A DNA stretch of 64,000 nucleotides from Capronia americana. Lineage: Eukaryota > Ascomycota > Eurotiomycetes > Chaetothyriales > Herpotrichiellaceae. Shown here in pieces: positions 23,424-34,952 of the stretch (position 1 is the stretch's first letter; each line of letters begins with the position of its first letter). The notes beneath the pieces were generated by a model. It had not been told where the DNA came from and did not search any database. It saw nothing but the letters and a program-made list of their open reading frames with translations. The position numbers were made by a program, and so were the translations under genes. The stretch is from assembly GCA_016110215.1 (NCBI GenBank), contig JADWQD010000007.1:124001-188000 (forward strand). The letters run 5' to 3'.

Positions 23424-24235
23424 ATGGCTTCCCCTGTGACGCAGATAATCTACCTGACAGTCAGCCCGGATCAAGATCTTGCGGATCCGAGATCTGAAGC
23501 CGGCAAGAGATGGTCAGAAGCATTGGATCTGCTTGAGGGACATGGAGGATTCCGGCGCCTGTATTGGGGCCGATCGCCCGAGGACACGTCTAAAGTCCAG
23601 TTGCATGTTGGTCAGTCGACGTTTCATTTCATCTCATCTCATCCCATCTTATCCCATAGTGCCAGGAACGTATGAATGCGCGGAATCTGCCTTGGCAGAA
23701 TCCACTCCATTGGCCCCAGCAGTCGACTAATTGATGATGAGGGATGACAGTCCGAGATCAACTCTCGCAGCATCAAGATTTTCTCAACTCGACTCGATTT
23801 TCGAAGTTGCAAGACATCCTCCAGAAACTGACCGATCCTTCGACGACCCTGTTGGTTCGCCATGCGTTCATCAAGGAGTTGACTCCCAATTGTCAAGCGC
23901 TTGGAAAGGGTGCCCCCGTCACTGGATCGGCTATCTATGTGTCGACGGACGCGGCATGGCACGAAGGTGCTTGGCCGCTGTGGACACACATCGTGAGATA
24001 TGTGGATGGCTGTCTTGGCTGCGCAGGTGGTAAAGTCATCGAGGCAGTGGATGGGCACGAGAATTCGTACATCGTGTACGTGGGGTGGGAAAGTATTGAA
24101 AAGCACGAGGCTTACCATCATACTGACCATTTCGCGAAACGAAGAGTCATCCTGGGATTGGGCAACAAAGGATATCGGGAGTACGGTCACATCAAGTTTG
24201 AAGGCTCGAGAGAGCCCACTGCGTGGCGGCTGTGA
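23424..24235 (+). CDS. ABM/dimeric alpha-beta barrel domain protein
   Basis: Two exons, 23424-23610 and 23742-24235, with a 131-bp intron (GTCAGT...GAG), encode 226 residues. The acceptor choice is the least certain border: an alternative CAG lies 9 bp downstream at 23749-23750. The protein has two similar halves. Each runs from a beta strand (TQIIYLTVSPDQDL; SAIYVST) to a V-G-W-like segment (LHVG; IVYVGWESIEKHEAYHHTDHF), as in antibiotic-biosynthesis-monooxygenase and EthD-like folds. Such proteins are small cytosolic enzymes or chaperone-like factors, often in aromatic catabolism or polyketide pathways. The head-to-head HGD-like gene suggests a role with an aromatic compound, but this is inference. 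Confidence 0.75.
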
Positions 24236-25093
24236 GAATGGCGGAGAGCGCGAGAGACAGAGGTGAGAATCTCAGCGTCGAGCTTGGCAACAAATAATAC
24301 TCCGTACTGTGTCCCCAATGTCACGAGGGTTTGTCATTTCGCAAGAGCTTTAGTCATAGGCTGTAAGGAATCCTTCGAATCTCTGATGGGCTTCCGGACG
24401 CCGCGATGGTCAGCATTTTATCGGTCGTGGTGGTGGCATGCCTCGCATCCGGACGGAATACCCCAGATTTCCCGCTAGGTGAGGCCAAAATAGGAGGCCT
24501 GAATTAGGCCGTTGTGGCTGTGTAGCGGTGCCTAGACTGACTGCAAGGTACCTCATACTGGCTACCGGGTACCCACGAATATGCCCTGGCGGCCTGAATA
24601 TCCACCCGTTTGGGCGAAACATCAACCACTCTCCACCTGTTTTGGCCAGCCGCCATTCAACTTCATTGGACACGTCAATGTTGTTTCAGACTCGCTTCAT
24701 CCAACCCTTTTCTTGGTGCTGTCCTGATCGGCGTCTCGGATACTATGGGGCGAAGCTTGGGCCTGTTCCCGCCAGAGGGGTCTCATTCTCTGCTCTGCCA
24801 CTATCAGTGTTGCCCGTACGCGCGGCTGCAATGCTGGGCGCAGGTTTCGTGCAGTAGGTTTGTTCAGCCCTCAGCCGCAGCGAAGCCAAGTGAATCCGTG
24901 TCTTCAGGTTGGAAGCTGGGCTTATGAACCTTTCCTCGTTCTGCTGTCTGTTTTTGCTTGTTCAGCTGTTTGGATTGCTGTTCTTTCTTTGTGCTTTGGA
25001 TTCCACTCATTTGATATTTGTCGAACTGGAATAATCACACAGCGACAGCATCGGCGAAACGCAAGCGAGCACTCCACCCACTTTCATTCCAAC
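24236..25093. promoter_or_regulatory. Intergenic region upstream of the PLC-like secreted protein
   Basis: The 860 bp between two plus-strand genes has one open frame that runs into the next gene, but it lacks features of a real extension, and the signal peptide starts at the downstream ATG. No repeat or motif stands out. Confidence 0.4.
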
Positions 25094-26269
25094 ATGTTGT
25101 TACGGCCTCTGATATCCTGCCTTTCCTTCCTCAGCCTCAGTACCGCAGCGTCACTCAACCCCTCGATATGGAGACGACAGTCGACCGCCTGTAACAACTC
25201 GCCTGACCTCTGCTCGAAACCCTACAATAGCATCGTCCACCTGGGTGCCCACGACTCTCCATTCGTACGAGACGCCTCTACGGGATTCTCGACCTCAGGA
25301 AATCAATACTATAACTCTACCGTCCAGCTGTCAGCTGGAGTGCGTCTGCTCTCGGCGCAGGTGCACAAATCAAATGGAGCATACCATTTGTGCCATTCGT
25401 CCTGCGACCTGTTGGATGCTGGAATTTTGTCGGACTGGCTAGAAGAGATCAAGGCGTGGCTCGACAGCAACCCGAACGAGGTGGTGACGATCCTACTCGT
25501 CAATTCGGACAATGCCACCCCGCAAGACCTAGGCGCGCATTTCACGGCAGCGAAGATCACAGACTATGCATATATCCCGCCTTCCACAAGCGTGCCACCC
25601 TCCGCGGGAGCATGGCCTACACTGCAAGAGCTGATAAACGCAAATAAACGTCTGATGATCTTCGTGGCTTCGCTTGAAAACCCTGCCTCCATCCCAACAG
25701 AATATGCTTACCTTATGGACGAGTTTACGTTCATATTCGAAAACCCCTTCGAGAACGATGATCCAAACAGCTTCACCTGCGACCCCGACCGGCCCTCGAG
25801 CGTTCAAGGAAACACTCAAGCTGCGATATCCTCGAACCGCATGGCTCTCACGAACCACTTCCTCTACAAGGAAGGCCTCTTCGACATCGAAACCCCAGAT
25901 GTAGACAAGATCAACATCACCAATTCACCGGGCAATAGCCTGGGAAATCTCGGCTACGCACTCTCTACCTGTAACTCTCAATATGGGAGACCACCGACAT
26001 TCACTCTTGTGGATTTCTTCGACGAAGGACCCGCCATCGCTGCTGTCGACGCATTGAATGGAGTGACATCAGCGGTTGGCCGGACTCCGGTGCCTCCCCG
26101 AGACACAAAGGAGGATCTCGATCGAAGCCAGTCGAGTTTCCAAGGTGTCGTGGATTTGGCCAACGATGTAAAAGAGGGCAAGAAACCTAAGGTCGGAGCC
26201 TGGATCTGGGCCGCTGGACAGTGGACTTTTGGTGGCATCAACCTGAGCGGTGGGAATGTTTTGGAATAA
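25094..26269 (+). CDS. Secreted PLC-like phosphodiesterase (TIM-barrel) family protein
   Basis: A single exon of 391 residues starting at ATG 25094. A clear signal peptide (MLLRPLISCLSFLSLSTAA) is followed by the family opening NSIVHLGAHDSPFVRD, with the first barrel His. Next come STVQLSAGVRLLSAQVH and YHLCHSSCDLLDAG, then IKAWLDSNPNEVVTILLVNSD and a C-terminal VDFFDEG stretch. Fungal members resemble the X domain of phosphatidylinositol phospholipase C but often lack part of its catalytic set. They are abundant secreted or surface proteins of unclear substrate. Several N-glycosylation sequons (NST, NAT, NIT) are present. There is no transmembrane tail or GPI signal. Confidence 0.9.
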   Translation: MLLRPLISCLSFLSLSTAASLNPSIWRRQSTACNNSPDLCSKPYNSIVHLGAHDSPFVRDASTGFSTSGNQYYNSTVQLSAGVRLLSAQVHKSNGAYHLCHSSCDLLDAGILSDWLEEIKAWLDSNPNEVVTILLVNSDNATPQDLGAHFTAAKITDYAYIPPSTSVPPSAGAWPTLQELINANKRLMIFVASLENPASIPTEYAYLMDEFTFIFENPFENDDPNSFTCDPDRPSSVQGNTQAAISSNRMALTNHFLYKEGLFDIETPDVDKINITNSPGNSLGNLGYALSTCNSQYGRPPTFTLVDFFDEGPAIAAVDALNGVTSAVGRTPVPPRDTKEDLDRSQSSFQGVVDLANDVKEGKKPKVGAWIWAAGQWTFGGINLSGGNVLE

Positions 26270-27656
26270 AAAATGAGCGTCTGGCAATGGAATACTGAAT
26301 CAATCTGCGAAATGTAAAAGCGACCGTCTACGAGAAGAAGGAAGACTTCTGGCGTTGTGGTGATCAAAATTGATGATATGACACGACATGATGGATCTGA
26401 TTTTGGCATTGGCCGAACCTGGAGGGATTCTGATGCCACACACGAGACCGGTTCCAGCTGCCATCAAACCAGAAAGCTTACGATAGCATCAGACTAATGA
26501 TTCGGAGGATCCCTCACACTTCCCCTCGGCCGGTTTTGACGGCCCAAGGTTACAATCAATGAAGAATACTCGGCGACGAGATATGATACAACAATTGATA
26601 TTCATGCAACAGAATCATCCAGCTACGGTCAAGAAAGCCTATGATGGTTTCATCTCCAATCGGTTAGATGGCAGTACTGTCGATACTATTTGTCCTTGCG
26701 CCGATTTGGAAAAGAGAGACGTCAAGACGAGTTCCCTTGCGCTCAAGCTAGGACCTCCTTCATGGGATCAACTCCCCCGGCGGCCCCAGGCAGTCGAGAA
26801 GGAGAGAGAGAATACAAATCAACTAAATCCGCCATGACGCTTACAACAGGTGTTGCCTGAGCTGAAGGAAGTCCCCATGATTAGGAGCGACTTGAGGGCT
26901 GTGAAAGAGTCGGGGCAAATTCAACTATATCGGCAATTGATAAGCCAGCGAAGCGAGGGTTCTGCACGCCCAACAATGGGTAGAGCTGTGGTGTCGCCGA
27001 TGCAAGGAGGAAACTATACCTAGAGGACGAAAGGCAAAACGAGAAAGGCGAGCGCTACCTTGATAAAGCGGTCTGTGGTCATGGTTATGTTCGGCCACTT
27101 TACCTTGTCGGAGGGTCTACTGGTATGTGCCTCAGTTGTCCTGCGGGTAGTAAGATCTACAAGTACCAATTGATACGGAAATCGCGCTCATTATCCAGTC
27201 TGGGCCGGCAGCTTTTCAAAAAGCTTTGAAAGGCCTTTTAGTAACGAAATGGTTGTGGGAGTGACTCTCCGAGATATGTAGTTGGCCATCATCGTCACCT
27301 CACTCAAGGGATCCTGTCAATTAGAGCTTGGTAGAAAGCATGTTGATCACATTTATCGAATCAGCCAGTACAGTAGGAATAGGGAAAGAAATCTTGTCGG
27401 TTCTTCTCGCGCCGTCCGTCATTCTTCTTCCCCGCAGTGGCACACTCACATTGTCGCGTGGCAGTGGCTGGCCCTGGAAGGCTGGGGATCCTGTCGTCGA
27501 ACGGCTTGGCTCCAGATTACGTTGCAGTGCATTTTCAACTTGTGGGGAGCTTCATTCTCTTCTGCCCGTCTGTCTCTTTCTATCATTACGACCGCGCACT
27601 GCCGAAATATCTCTGCGAATCATTCACTTGATTCGCCCATATTTCGCTCCCTCACC
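26270..27656. other. Spacer, no supportable gene
   Basis: The 1.4 kb between two plus-strand genes contains an AG-rich stretch and a 92-codon open frame (26559-26837) with no domain. The right part must hold the promoter of the CCDC47-like gene. Confidence 0.5.
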
Positions 27657-29110
27657 ATGGACTACTTCAAATCCCTTGTGGGCGGCACGCCGTCGCAGGC
27701 GCCAATTGCCGCAGAAGATGCAGGTAAACAAAAGCATTTCTCCCGTGAACCAGCGCGGCAAGATACTCACCTGTTTTTCATACAGACTTCGCCGATTTTG
27801 CTGCAGCTCCCCCTCCATCACCGGTCTCGATCCCCGCCTCGCCAGCCGATGCGCAGGCAGCAAGTCCAACGGGAGCCAACCTTGCAGGAGACGTACCCCG
27901 GCAACTGACCTACACGAAATGGTACCGAGTATGGGAACGGACGCAGCTCTCCGACTTCACCATGGAGGGCATCCTCATTCCTTTCATCTTGCTCGCTCTG
28001 CTGGTGCACTTTTGGGGTACGAGGACGAACAGACGCAAGGCGCGGAAATGGATCGCTGTCCATGAGCCGTTGCTGGAGAGAGAGTTTGCGCTTGTAGGCT
28101 ACGCCTCAGCGCCGCAAGAGACGACGGAAGCGGGGTTCTCCCCAGTGGACGCCAGCCTTTTCAAAGACCTGGTCAAAAACAGCGGCGACGGCGTGTCTGA
28201 GGATCTGCTCAAGGAGAAGTCCGCCTGGGAATTCGAGTCGTATGCAACGGGCCGCCAGAACGTCGCGTTCGCCGACATCAAGATCTCCCTGAAGAGAAGG
28301 ATGAACCCTCTGATCTTGATCGCCGAGGAGGTCACGGGCCTCTTCATCGAGAGCGTCAAGCCCAAACCCGAAAGAGTCGAAGCAGTCATCTACACCTTCG
28401 ACGGCAAGGAGAAGGAATTCGTGCCGCCGCCAGTCCCCGGCTCTGAGGAAGTAGGCAAGCAAAAGCCAGTCGGCAACTCGAGCTACGACCCCTTCGTCTT
28501 TGCCGTGGTGAACAAACTCGCCATGCGCCGCCTGCGCGACGAACGCTACGATCTCTCCATCACCTTCACCAAGGACCACGCCAAACTCCCAGAGTGGGCC
28601 ACCGTCATGAGCGAGTCGGCCGAAGTCAGCGACTGGCTGCTCACCAAGGAGCTCGTCGACGCCATCAGCCAAGCCGGGCCCGACTACTTCCAATACCTGA
28701 TCATCACGGACCAGCCGCACGACAAACCCACCAATCTGAATGAGACGGCGCAGAAGAAACGGCTGCAGTTGGCCCTTAACCTACCGTCCTCGGAAGAACA
28801 CTATCTGCACACTTTGCCGCTCTTCGCCCTCTTCCTGCGGCTGCCGGACTTTTTGGTCTCGAACGCAAAACTCCGCCCGGAAGTGCTCCGCAAGATCAAC
28901 GCCACCCGCGACCAAGAGAAGAGCAAACTCAAGAAGATCTCGGACAAGGAAGCGGAAGAGGAGCGACTGAGGCAGCTGGATAAAATGAAGAAGGAGGAGC
29001 GCGAGCGTAAGATGAAGGGCATGAGCGCCGAGGAGCAGCGCAAGTTCCTGGACCGCGAGAACGAGAAGCAGCGCAAGAAGAACGAGAAGAAGATGACACG
29101 GAGGGGTTAG
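27657..29110 (+). CDS. CCDC47-family ER membrane protein (DUF1682)
   Basis: Two exons, 27657-27723 and 27786-29110, with a 62-bp intron (GTAAAC...CAG), encode 463 residues. After a Pro/Ala-rich N terminus there is one membrane span, MEGILIPFILLALLVHFWG (about residues 82-100). A DUF1682-type luminal/cytosolic domain follows, with WEFESYATGRQNVAFADIKI, DPFVFAVVNKLAMRRLRDERYDLS and LPLFALFLRLPDFL. The last 60 residues are a Lys/Arg/Glu-rich coiled coil containing KMKGMSAEEQRKFLDRENEKQ. Animal CCDC47 is a subunit of the PAT complex, which helps insert multi-pass proteins at the ER translocon, and binds calcium. A similar ER role is likely here. Confidence 0.93.
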
Positions 29111-29938
29111 TACCTGATCCTCGACTCGAATCTCGAATTCCAAATGGCCATCTAAAAGCTCGACTGAGTGCGGCTCGTATGTTTTTGTATCACTCACCCC
29201 CATCACCGCCGGGTAGGAGGTAACTCCTGTACATCCCAGACAATTTGACTTTACGTTGTGTTTGCCCCCCACGGTCGAAATTTCTTGCACACATGAATCA
29301 CGTCCCTAAGCAGCATGTGCAGCCCAAGCCACATACGCCGTACTGGTACATCCATCTATATGTATTATATTACCTACAGAGGTAGTCCCGAGGTAAGTGC
29401 TGCAGTAAGCAGTAAATAATAAGTAACAAGTAGTAATTGGTGCTATGTACTCGGTAAGAGGTGACGAGTGAGGAGGGAGGAGCGAGGAGCGAAGAATATG
29501 CAGTAGCAGTACGCAGGACATGCAGCCTGACTTGACTGACATACATACGAGGTAGTACTACATAGTACTGTACAGTACTCGGTAGAGCGCCCGGGCACAA
29601 ATATGAGCAAAAGCATGCTCATCCAACCCGACTCTCATGCTCGAAAGGGAAGAAGAAGAGGAAGGGGAAGGTCATCTTCCTTTATTGCAGCCGAGCGAAT
29701 ACGTAGTAAGTGAGCAAGTGAGCAACTAAGTGGATATACCTACAAGTATACCCTACTCTATATACGTGCCGTCATATCTTCGTCACGCCATTCACTCCCA
29801 TTACACGGTACTCCCAATTACTCCGTACATTGATGGTACAAAGACTAGGCAAGTACCAGAGAACTTTTCGTGGATCCACAACCACAACGCCCGCTCAAAA
29901 CAGCAGCTATTTGAACACAAGACATTGGAATGAGCATG
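29111..29938. other. Convergent spacer with palindromic AGTACT-rich stretch
   Basis: Two genes converge here. The spacer is rich in GTA, AGTA and GGTA steps. A perfect 16-bp palindrome (AGTACTGTACAGTACT) sits at 29564-29579 inside a larger run of AGTACT copies, and direct AGTGAGCAA copies lie at 29710 and 29718. No gene is supportable. Confidence 0.6.
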
Positions 29939-31765
29939 TTATCGCGCATAAGCAGGCGGAGGAGGGATTGGATCTTCGTCCCGCGGCGATGCCGGGCCGA
30001 AACTTCCTTTCAGACGTTCCTCCTCGTATCGCCTGGCCATTTCGTTTGCCATCTTCATCATCCACGCTTGCTCGGCGATCGAGGTCGCGTTCGTGGAATT
30101 GGTGACGAATTGCATGAAATTCGGAAGACCCGGGCGGGAGGGTCCTCCGGATCGGGGAGGGAGGACAGTCTTCTCGTCCACCGCTGTTCGAAGTTCATCG
30201 GCGGGAGGGGCGGCTGGCGGCTTTTGATCTGCCAAATACATCGAGGCCCGTGGCGTCTCGTCATCATCGGCATGGGCAGGTATGGTCCTCCGCGATCGCA
30301 GACGGATCGTCGCATTGGGGTCTTTAGCCCGCGGTGTCTGATGGACGTCCATTGAAGGCTCGTCATGGTCGACTGGGATGCTGGGGCCAGGCGCTCCATC
30401 GCTGACACTGCGCACCCCACCCTGGATGACGGGTCCAAACGCTGCGGATCGCTTAATTATCGTAGGACTCCTCGGTGGTGTGACAGGATTGAGACCTTGA
30501 CCGGGATCCGAAGACATCGTAGCGGCCGGCGCCGAAAACACAGACGCCGCCGTGGAGTTGCTTTCGGAGACACTGGCCGAGTCGGCCGTGGAACCATCTT
30601 CAACGACCATTTCTGGCTCCCCGGTCTCTGGGTGTGGCCGTAAATCAACAACGCGCTTCTTTCTCTTCCGTGTTCGGTGTCCTTGTCCATGACGGCCGCT
30701 GTTCATGCTCAAGCCAGGACTTGAAGACGCATAACTGTGCAAAGTCGGTCTGGTAGAGCCGCTGTCGAACGTGTAGGCAGTGGTGGTGCTGAGACTGCCG
30801 GCATACGAATGAGTCCTGGACAGTGCCGGGGTTGTTGTCCGGGTCAAAAGACCCGGCATCTCTCCTCGTTCCAGCGGCCCGGTCCAAGCTCGAAAGACGG
30901 CGTCGCGAATCGAGGGCGTGAATAGCGACAAAGTCCTGTGCGAGTCGGTCAACGTGGCCAAGCGAATGAGATTCTTGCGCGAGAACAGTGACTGAGTTTC
31001 GATTGACGAGTCCAGTGATAGGGATGCAACCTCTGCAGGAGTCAGGACTGCGCCGGTGGAGTCGACTGGATCCTGTGGAGGGCTGGCCAGTGGATCGATG
31101 ACGACTTCGTCCTTCGATATCGGTGCCGCTGAGAGCTTGCGTTCCTCGCGCGCATTCCGTTCCGGAACCAGTAGCTGTAGCGAAAGCCGATGGATGATCG
31201 CTGGCAACTCGTCCATCAGTAGGCCTCTCAACTGCGTCTCTATCTCTTTTTGCAGGAAATTCGCGACGAATGGTATCGAGTCAAAGGTAGAAGACACGCG
31301 GAGTGATTCGAGAGGATCGTTTCGAAAGACCAGCGTCAAACCCTTCTGCCGTGAGAAGACCAGAATGATAAATCCGGACAGGCGGAACTCAGATAACGTT
31401 ATTTGTAGAGGGATAGTCAAGCCCGTATCGGCGGCCAGCGGCTGTGGTGTCGCAAACGCAGACCGCGTCCGTAGATAGGTATTCAGCGGATTGGCTTGGA
31501 CTTTTGTCTTCAGCGTGAGGTACGCATTCCCGTTGTACATCATCTTGAATGTGCCGCGGAACCGATCTTCTGCCAGATCCCCAATCTCCAGGATCTCCAA
31601 CTCAGGAGGCACATCGCCAAGGTTGAGTTCATTGACAATGATGTCGTCGACGATGATGGCAGGCTTGGGGTCGGCGCGATTGAGGGCATTGGTGAGAAGT
31701 TCTTGGGCCCGGGGCAGGAAGCCTGCATCGGTCGATAGCGGCGACCAGTTGAAGTTGAAGGCCAT
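29939..31765 (-). CDS. MDM34: Mdm34, ERMES complex subunit
   Basis: An intronless frame of 608 residues from ATG 31765. The start MAFNFNWSPLSTDAGF and the SMP lipid-transfer domain (about residues 1-205) are diagnostic, with EILEIGDLAEDRFRGTFKM, PLQITLSEFRLSGFIILVFS and FDSIPFVANFLQKEIE. The rest is Ser/Thr/Pro-rich and probably disordered, with a short basic RTRKRKKRVVDLRPHP motif typical of fungal orthologues and a C-terminal FMQFVTNSTNATS stretch. Mdm34 sits in the mitochondrial outer membrane and, with Mdm10, Mdm12 and Mmm1, tethers mitochondria to the ER and moves phospholipids. No partner gene is in the window. Confidence 0.97.
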   Translation of the reverse strand: MAFNFNWSPLSTDAGFLPRAQELLTNALNRADPKPAIIVDDIIVNELNLGDVPPELEILEIGDLAEDRFRGTFKMMYNGNAYLTLKTKVQANPLNTYLRTRSAFATPQPLAADTGLTIPLQITLSEFRLSGFIILVFSRQKGLTLVFRNDPLESLRVSSTFDSIPFVANFLQKEIETQLRGLLMDELPAIIHRLSLQLLVPERNAREERKLSAAPISKDEVVIDPLASPPQDPVDSTGAVLTPAEVASLSLDSSIETQSLFSRKNLIRLATLTDSHRTLSLFTPSIRDAVFRAWTGPLERGEMPGLLTRTTTPALSRTHSYAGSLSTTTAYTFDSGSTRPTLHSYASSSPGLSMNSGRHGQGHRTRKRKKRVVDLRPHPETGEPEMVVEDGSTADSASVSESNSTAASVFSAPAATMSSDPGQGLNPVTPPRSPTIIKRSAAFGPVIQGGVRSVSDGAPGPSIPVDHDEPSMDVHQTPRAKDPNATIRLRSRRTIPAHADDDETPRASMYLADQKPPAAPPADELRTAVDEKTVLPPRSGGPSRPGLPNFMQFVTNSTNATSIAEQAWMMKMANEMARRYEEERLKGSFGPASPRDEDPIPPPPAYAR

Positions 31766-33208
31766 CGTGAAAGTCCCTCAGGACGTTGGGAGCGTACCCA
31801 AGAAAAGATAGTAAGGAGGCTTCAATTGATATTGCCCATCCTTTGTCGGCGCGGTCCGATGGGAGTTGGATGTCGGGGCTGTATCACTCAGACGAGGCAC
31901 ATGCCAGTGGCTGCGTTGGAGTTGCAGGTGGACTGATAGGGTCGTATGACGCGCCTCTCACTCATCAGTCGGCAGTTCACAGATGCACTGCTTTCAGCGA
32001 GAGGTCGCGGTGCTCGAGGATATCGGACTGCGTGGTTTCAGTACTGATGCAACAAGTCACGACACGACCAAGGCAGCGTGCGGTTGTTGTTATTGTGCAG
32101 GCATTTGCTGTTGGAGAAGCGAGATTGTCAATGCGAAGAATTCTTGCTTTTGCCCGTTGCAGCGAATGGCCGATCGCCCGAGCAAACGGAAAACCAAGGA
32201 ATCATCCACAAACCCGGCATACATACCTTCTTTGGCCGCATGCAGCTCGACATCATCATACATAGCGTAAGCACACTAGTAGTTCGTTGTAGGTTCGTCG
32301 GAGCTTCAGGGGCATCTTGACTCTTGATGTTATCCTGAGAAGCCGCGAGTCTGTCTAAAGACTTTCCAACCGTTGAAAATGATGCTCTACAAAACGCAAT
32401 ATCAGGTTTGTGCGTCCGGCCGTCACGTGAATCAGGCTTGGCATCCCAATCAGCAGCGCGAGGCTGTCCCAAACATCTGGTTCACCGCGACGAGAACTTC
32501 ACTGTCCAGCCAAAGAGAAAAAGAGAGGTGGGCCTCGGTCCCGAAAATCGAAGGTATATTATTTGAAAAGCAGAAAATGGTTCCTAAATCACCAAGAACC
32601 CTATCTGGGCGAGTTCAGGTCAAATCACTTCGGCGACGGTCCAAATCAACAAAGTGAGAGGCGGCTCCCCAGGTAGGCGAGAGAGTTCGAGTCTCGGCTG
32701 AATCAGGCCAAACTGGCACCGGGCCAGCAGGCGTTCATGTCGCGTTTCGGTTCTCACCTTCCTCCTCGATCCGACCCGAGCCCACCGTTCGAACCTCGAC
32801 CCGAGCACGAAAAAAAGTCCCCCCAAAAAGGAGTCCGCCCCGGAAACTGGAACAACAATTGCTTACTTGACAAAAGTCAAATCGGCTCTCATCGAGAGAT
32901 GAGGGTGAGATATGGAGTAGACCAGCCTGGCCAGCTGGGTATAGCCGTATCTAGAAAGCGAGCGTCTTCGTTTTCTTTTTGTTTCGATTCCTTTTTGACC
33001 TACTCCACTACTTCTTAGGCAGGCTTCACACTATTTATTATAATAGTCGGAGATCTACTACAATCCATTACATTCACATTATAGTCTGGTACCTTAGGCG
33101 TAGAATTAGGAATCGTTCGTTCTATCACCGTTATATATATATCTAAAGTCTAGCTTCTTTCCCAGTAAAATACTATCCCCGCCTAGCCTAGCTCGGCCGG
33201 TATATATC
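31766..33208. other. Spacer with a TA-rich tract at its right end
   Basis: The left part is the promoter of MDM34. Around 33010-33205 base composition shifts to a TA-rich, TpA-loaded sequence with TATATATA and repeated CTAG steps, ending at the stop codon of the sugar transporter gene. The open frames here are short and unrecognised. Confidence 0.55.
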
Positions 33209-34952
33209 CTACACAACATTACGGTGCTCGACAGAAGCATCATTCTTCTCCATGCCCGATACCATAGCAGCCTTATCAAGATCGACAACGCCGACCTCGG
33301 CGTTCTCGCCGTCGAAGATCTTGGCGATTTCCTCGAGAGTAGGTCCCCGAGTCTCGACGTACAGGAAGTAGACGAAGACGAGTTCGAAGCCGATCCAGCA
33401 CTATCAGAAGGGTGTTAGTGGACTGTTCCCCCGACTCGACGAAAGTAACAAAACTCACAGTGTAGATTGTGTACAGCTTCCAGTTGGGTTGTAGATGCTT
33501 GAAACCCAACGGATTGACGTACTGGTTGATGACCAGCGCGACCTGGATCCAGAAGTTCATGATCATTAATCCCTTGGCTCGGATCTTGAAAGGCATAATT
33601 TCCACAGTATAAGCGACCAGTAGGCCGGACCAGGCCAAGGCGTACGAGAAGTTGAAAATCCAGATGAAAGCAATGACTGCTTGGCCGGCAGCCTTGTTGC
33701 CAGTATCTTGGTAGATAGCGGAGCAGATGGTCCAGATGATGAAGCAGAGAAGCATGCCCAAGGTGGCCGCGAGGAAAAGTGGTCGTCGACCAACCCTATC
33801 GCAGAGCAAGGCGCATGTGCACGATACGATCAGCGACATGATGACCATGCCACCGTTGAGTTCAAGTTGGGTGTTCGAGTTGGTGATGCCGATGGACTTG
33901 TAAATGTCGGTAGAATAGTACGAAACCAGACCGTTTCCAGACCATTGCGAGAAAAGACCCAAGGAGGCGACCAGAAGGAATCGATATCGGTTGCCCTTGG
34001 TCTTGAGAAAATCCAAATAGCTCGACGTCTTCTTCGCAATAAACTCAAGGCGGAGGGTCTCCTTGATCTCGGCGTATTCGAATTGAACGGTGGGATGGTT
34101 GCTGTTGCCGTTGGCATGGTACTTGGCGAGCACCCTGAGGGCCTCATCGCTTCGATCTCTCGAGATCAGCCATCGGGGAGATTCTGGGATGAACCAGATG
34201 AAGATGATCTGAATGAGCGAAGGTGCGCCCTGGATGATGGTTGGGATTCGCCATGACCACTCATTGTTGATGTGCTTTGTTCCGAATGACAGCCACGTGT
34301 TGATGATGGCGCCCAAGTTCCACAGGCAATTGTAGATGGCGGTGATCCGACCTCTGTGCTGGGGGTGGACGAGTTCGGTCAGCAGCAGAGGAGAGGACAG
34401 CTGAGCCATGCTGTTGCCGAAACCCATCAGGAATCGACCGCCTTTGAACATTGCAAGGTTCTGGGAGGCACCCTGGATGGCCGCGGCAATAATCATGATG
34501 ATGCAGCCGCCAATGATGGCTATCTTGCGGCCATAGCGATCTGCGATAAAGGGACTGACGCTACCGTCAGCGATCAATACACACGACGTTGGGTCTCCTG
34601 GAACTTACACGACTGGCAAGCTCGCGATGGATCCGATACTGTAAAGCGCAGTCAAAAGACCCAAGTTCGAGCCCTGAGGGTCGTTGAAATATTCTGTCCA
34701 TTGAGGTAGGATCCGGATGTTGTTCAACATAGATCTGAACAGTATCAGCCATCTGAACCCGAACCACTTGTTCCCAGAGACTTACCCATCGTAACCGGTG
34801 GTCGCGGAGGCGACACAGATAATGGCCGCATAGAAATACAGCTTCCTCAAGCCTGGGTCTTTGTGCCAGACGACCCTCTCAAGCTCAGGTGCCTCAGCCT
34901 GAGCAATGGCGACATCGTCAGCGTGAGTGGGGCCTCTCTTGAGATTCACCAT
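33209..34952 (-). CDS. MFS sugar transporter (hexose/lactose permease-like)
   Basis: Four exons: 34952-34786, 34734-34609, 34560-33459 and 33400-33209, with introns of 51, 48 and 58 bp, giving 528 residues. The start MVNLKRG is in good context and the end is a basic-free hydrophilic tail. Twelve membrane spans are expected. Sugar-porter signatures are visible: TGYDGSML in the first span, PFIADRYGRKIAI in loop 2-3, WFIPESPRWLISRDR before the central loop, CDRVGRRPLFL in loop 8-9 and YVETRGPTLEEIAKIF after the last span (a variant of PETKG). Proteins of this type bring hexoses, pentoses or disaccharides across the plasma membrane with protons. The substrate cannot be named. Confidence 0.93.

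Noticed and set aside
24860..25093. 78-codon upstream extension of the PLC-like gene
   Set aside because: The extension would bury a clear signal peptide that begins at ATG 25094.
26559..26837. 92-codon plus-strand frame
   Set aside because: Short, no domain, no conserved start context, in a long spacer.
32680..32710. T-arm-like AGTTCGAGTCTC
   Set aside because: No A box, acceptor stem or anticodon loop at a proper distance.
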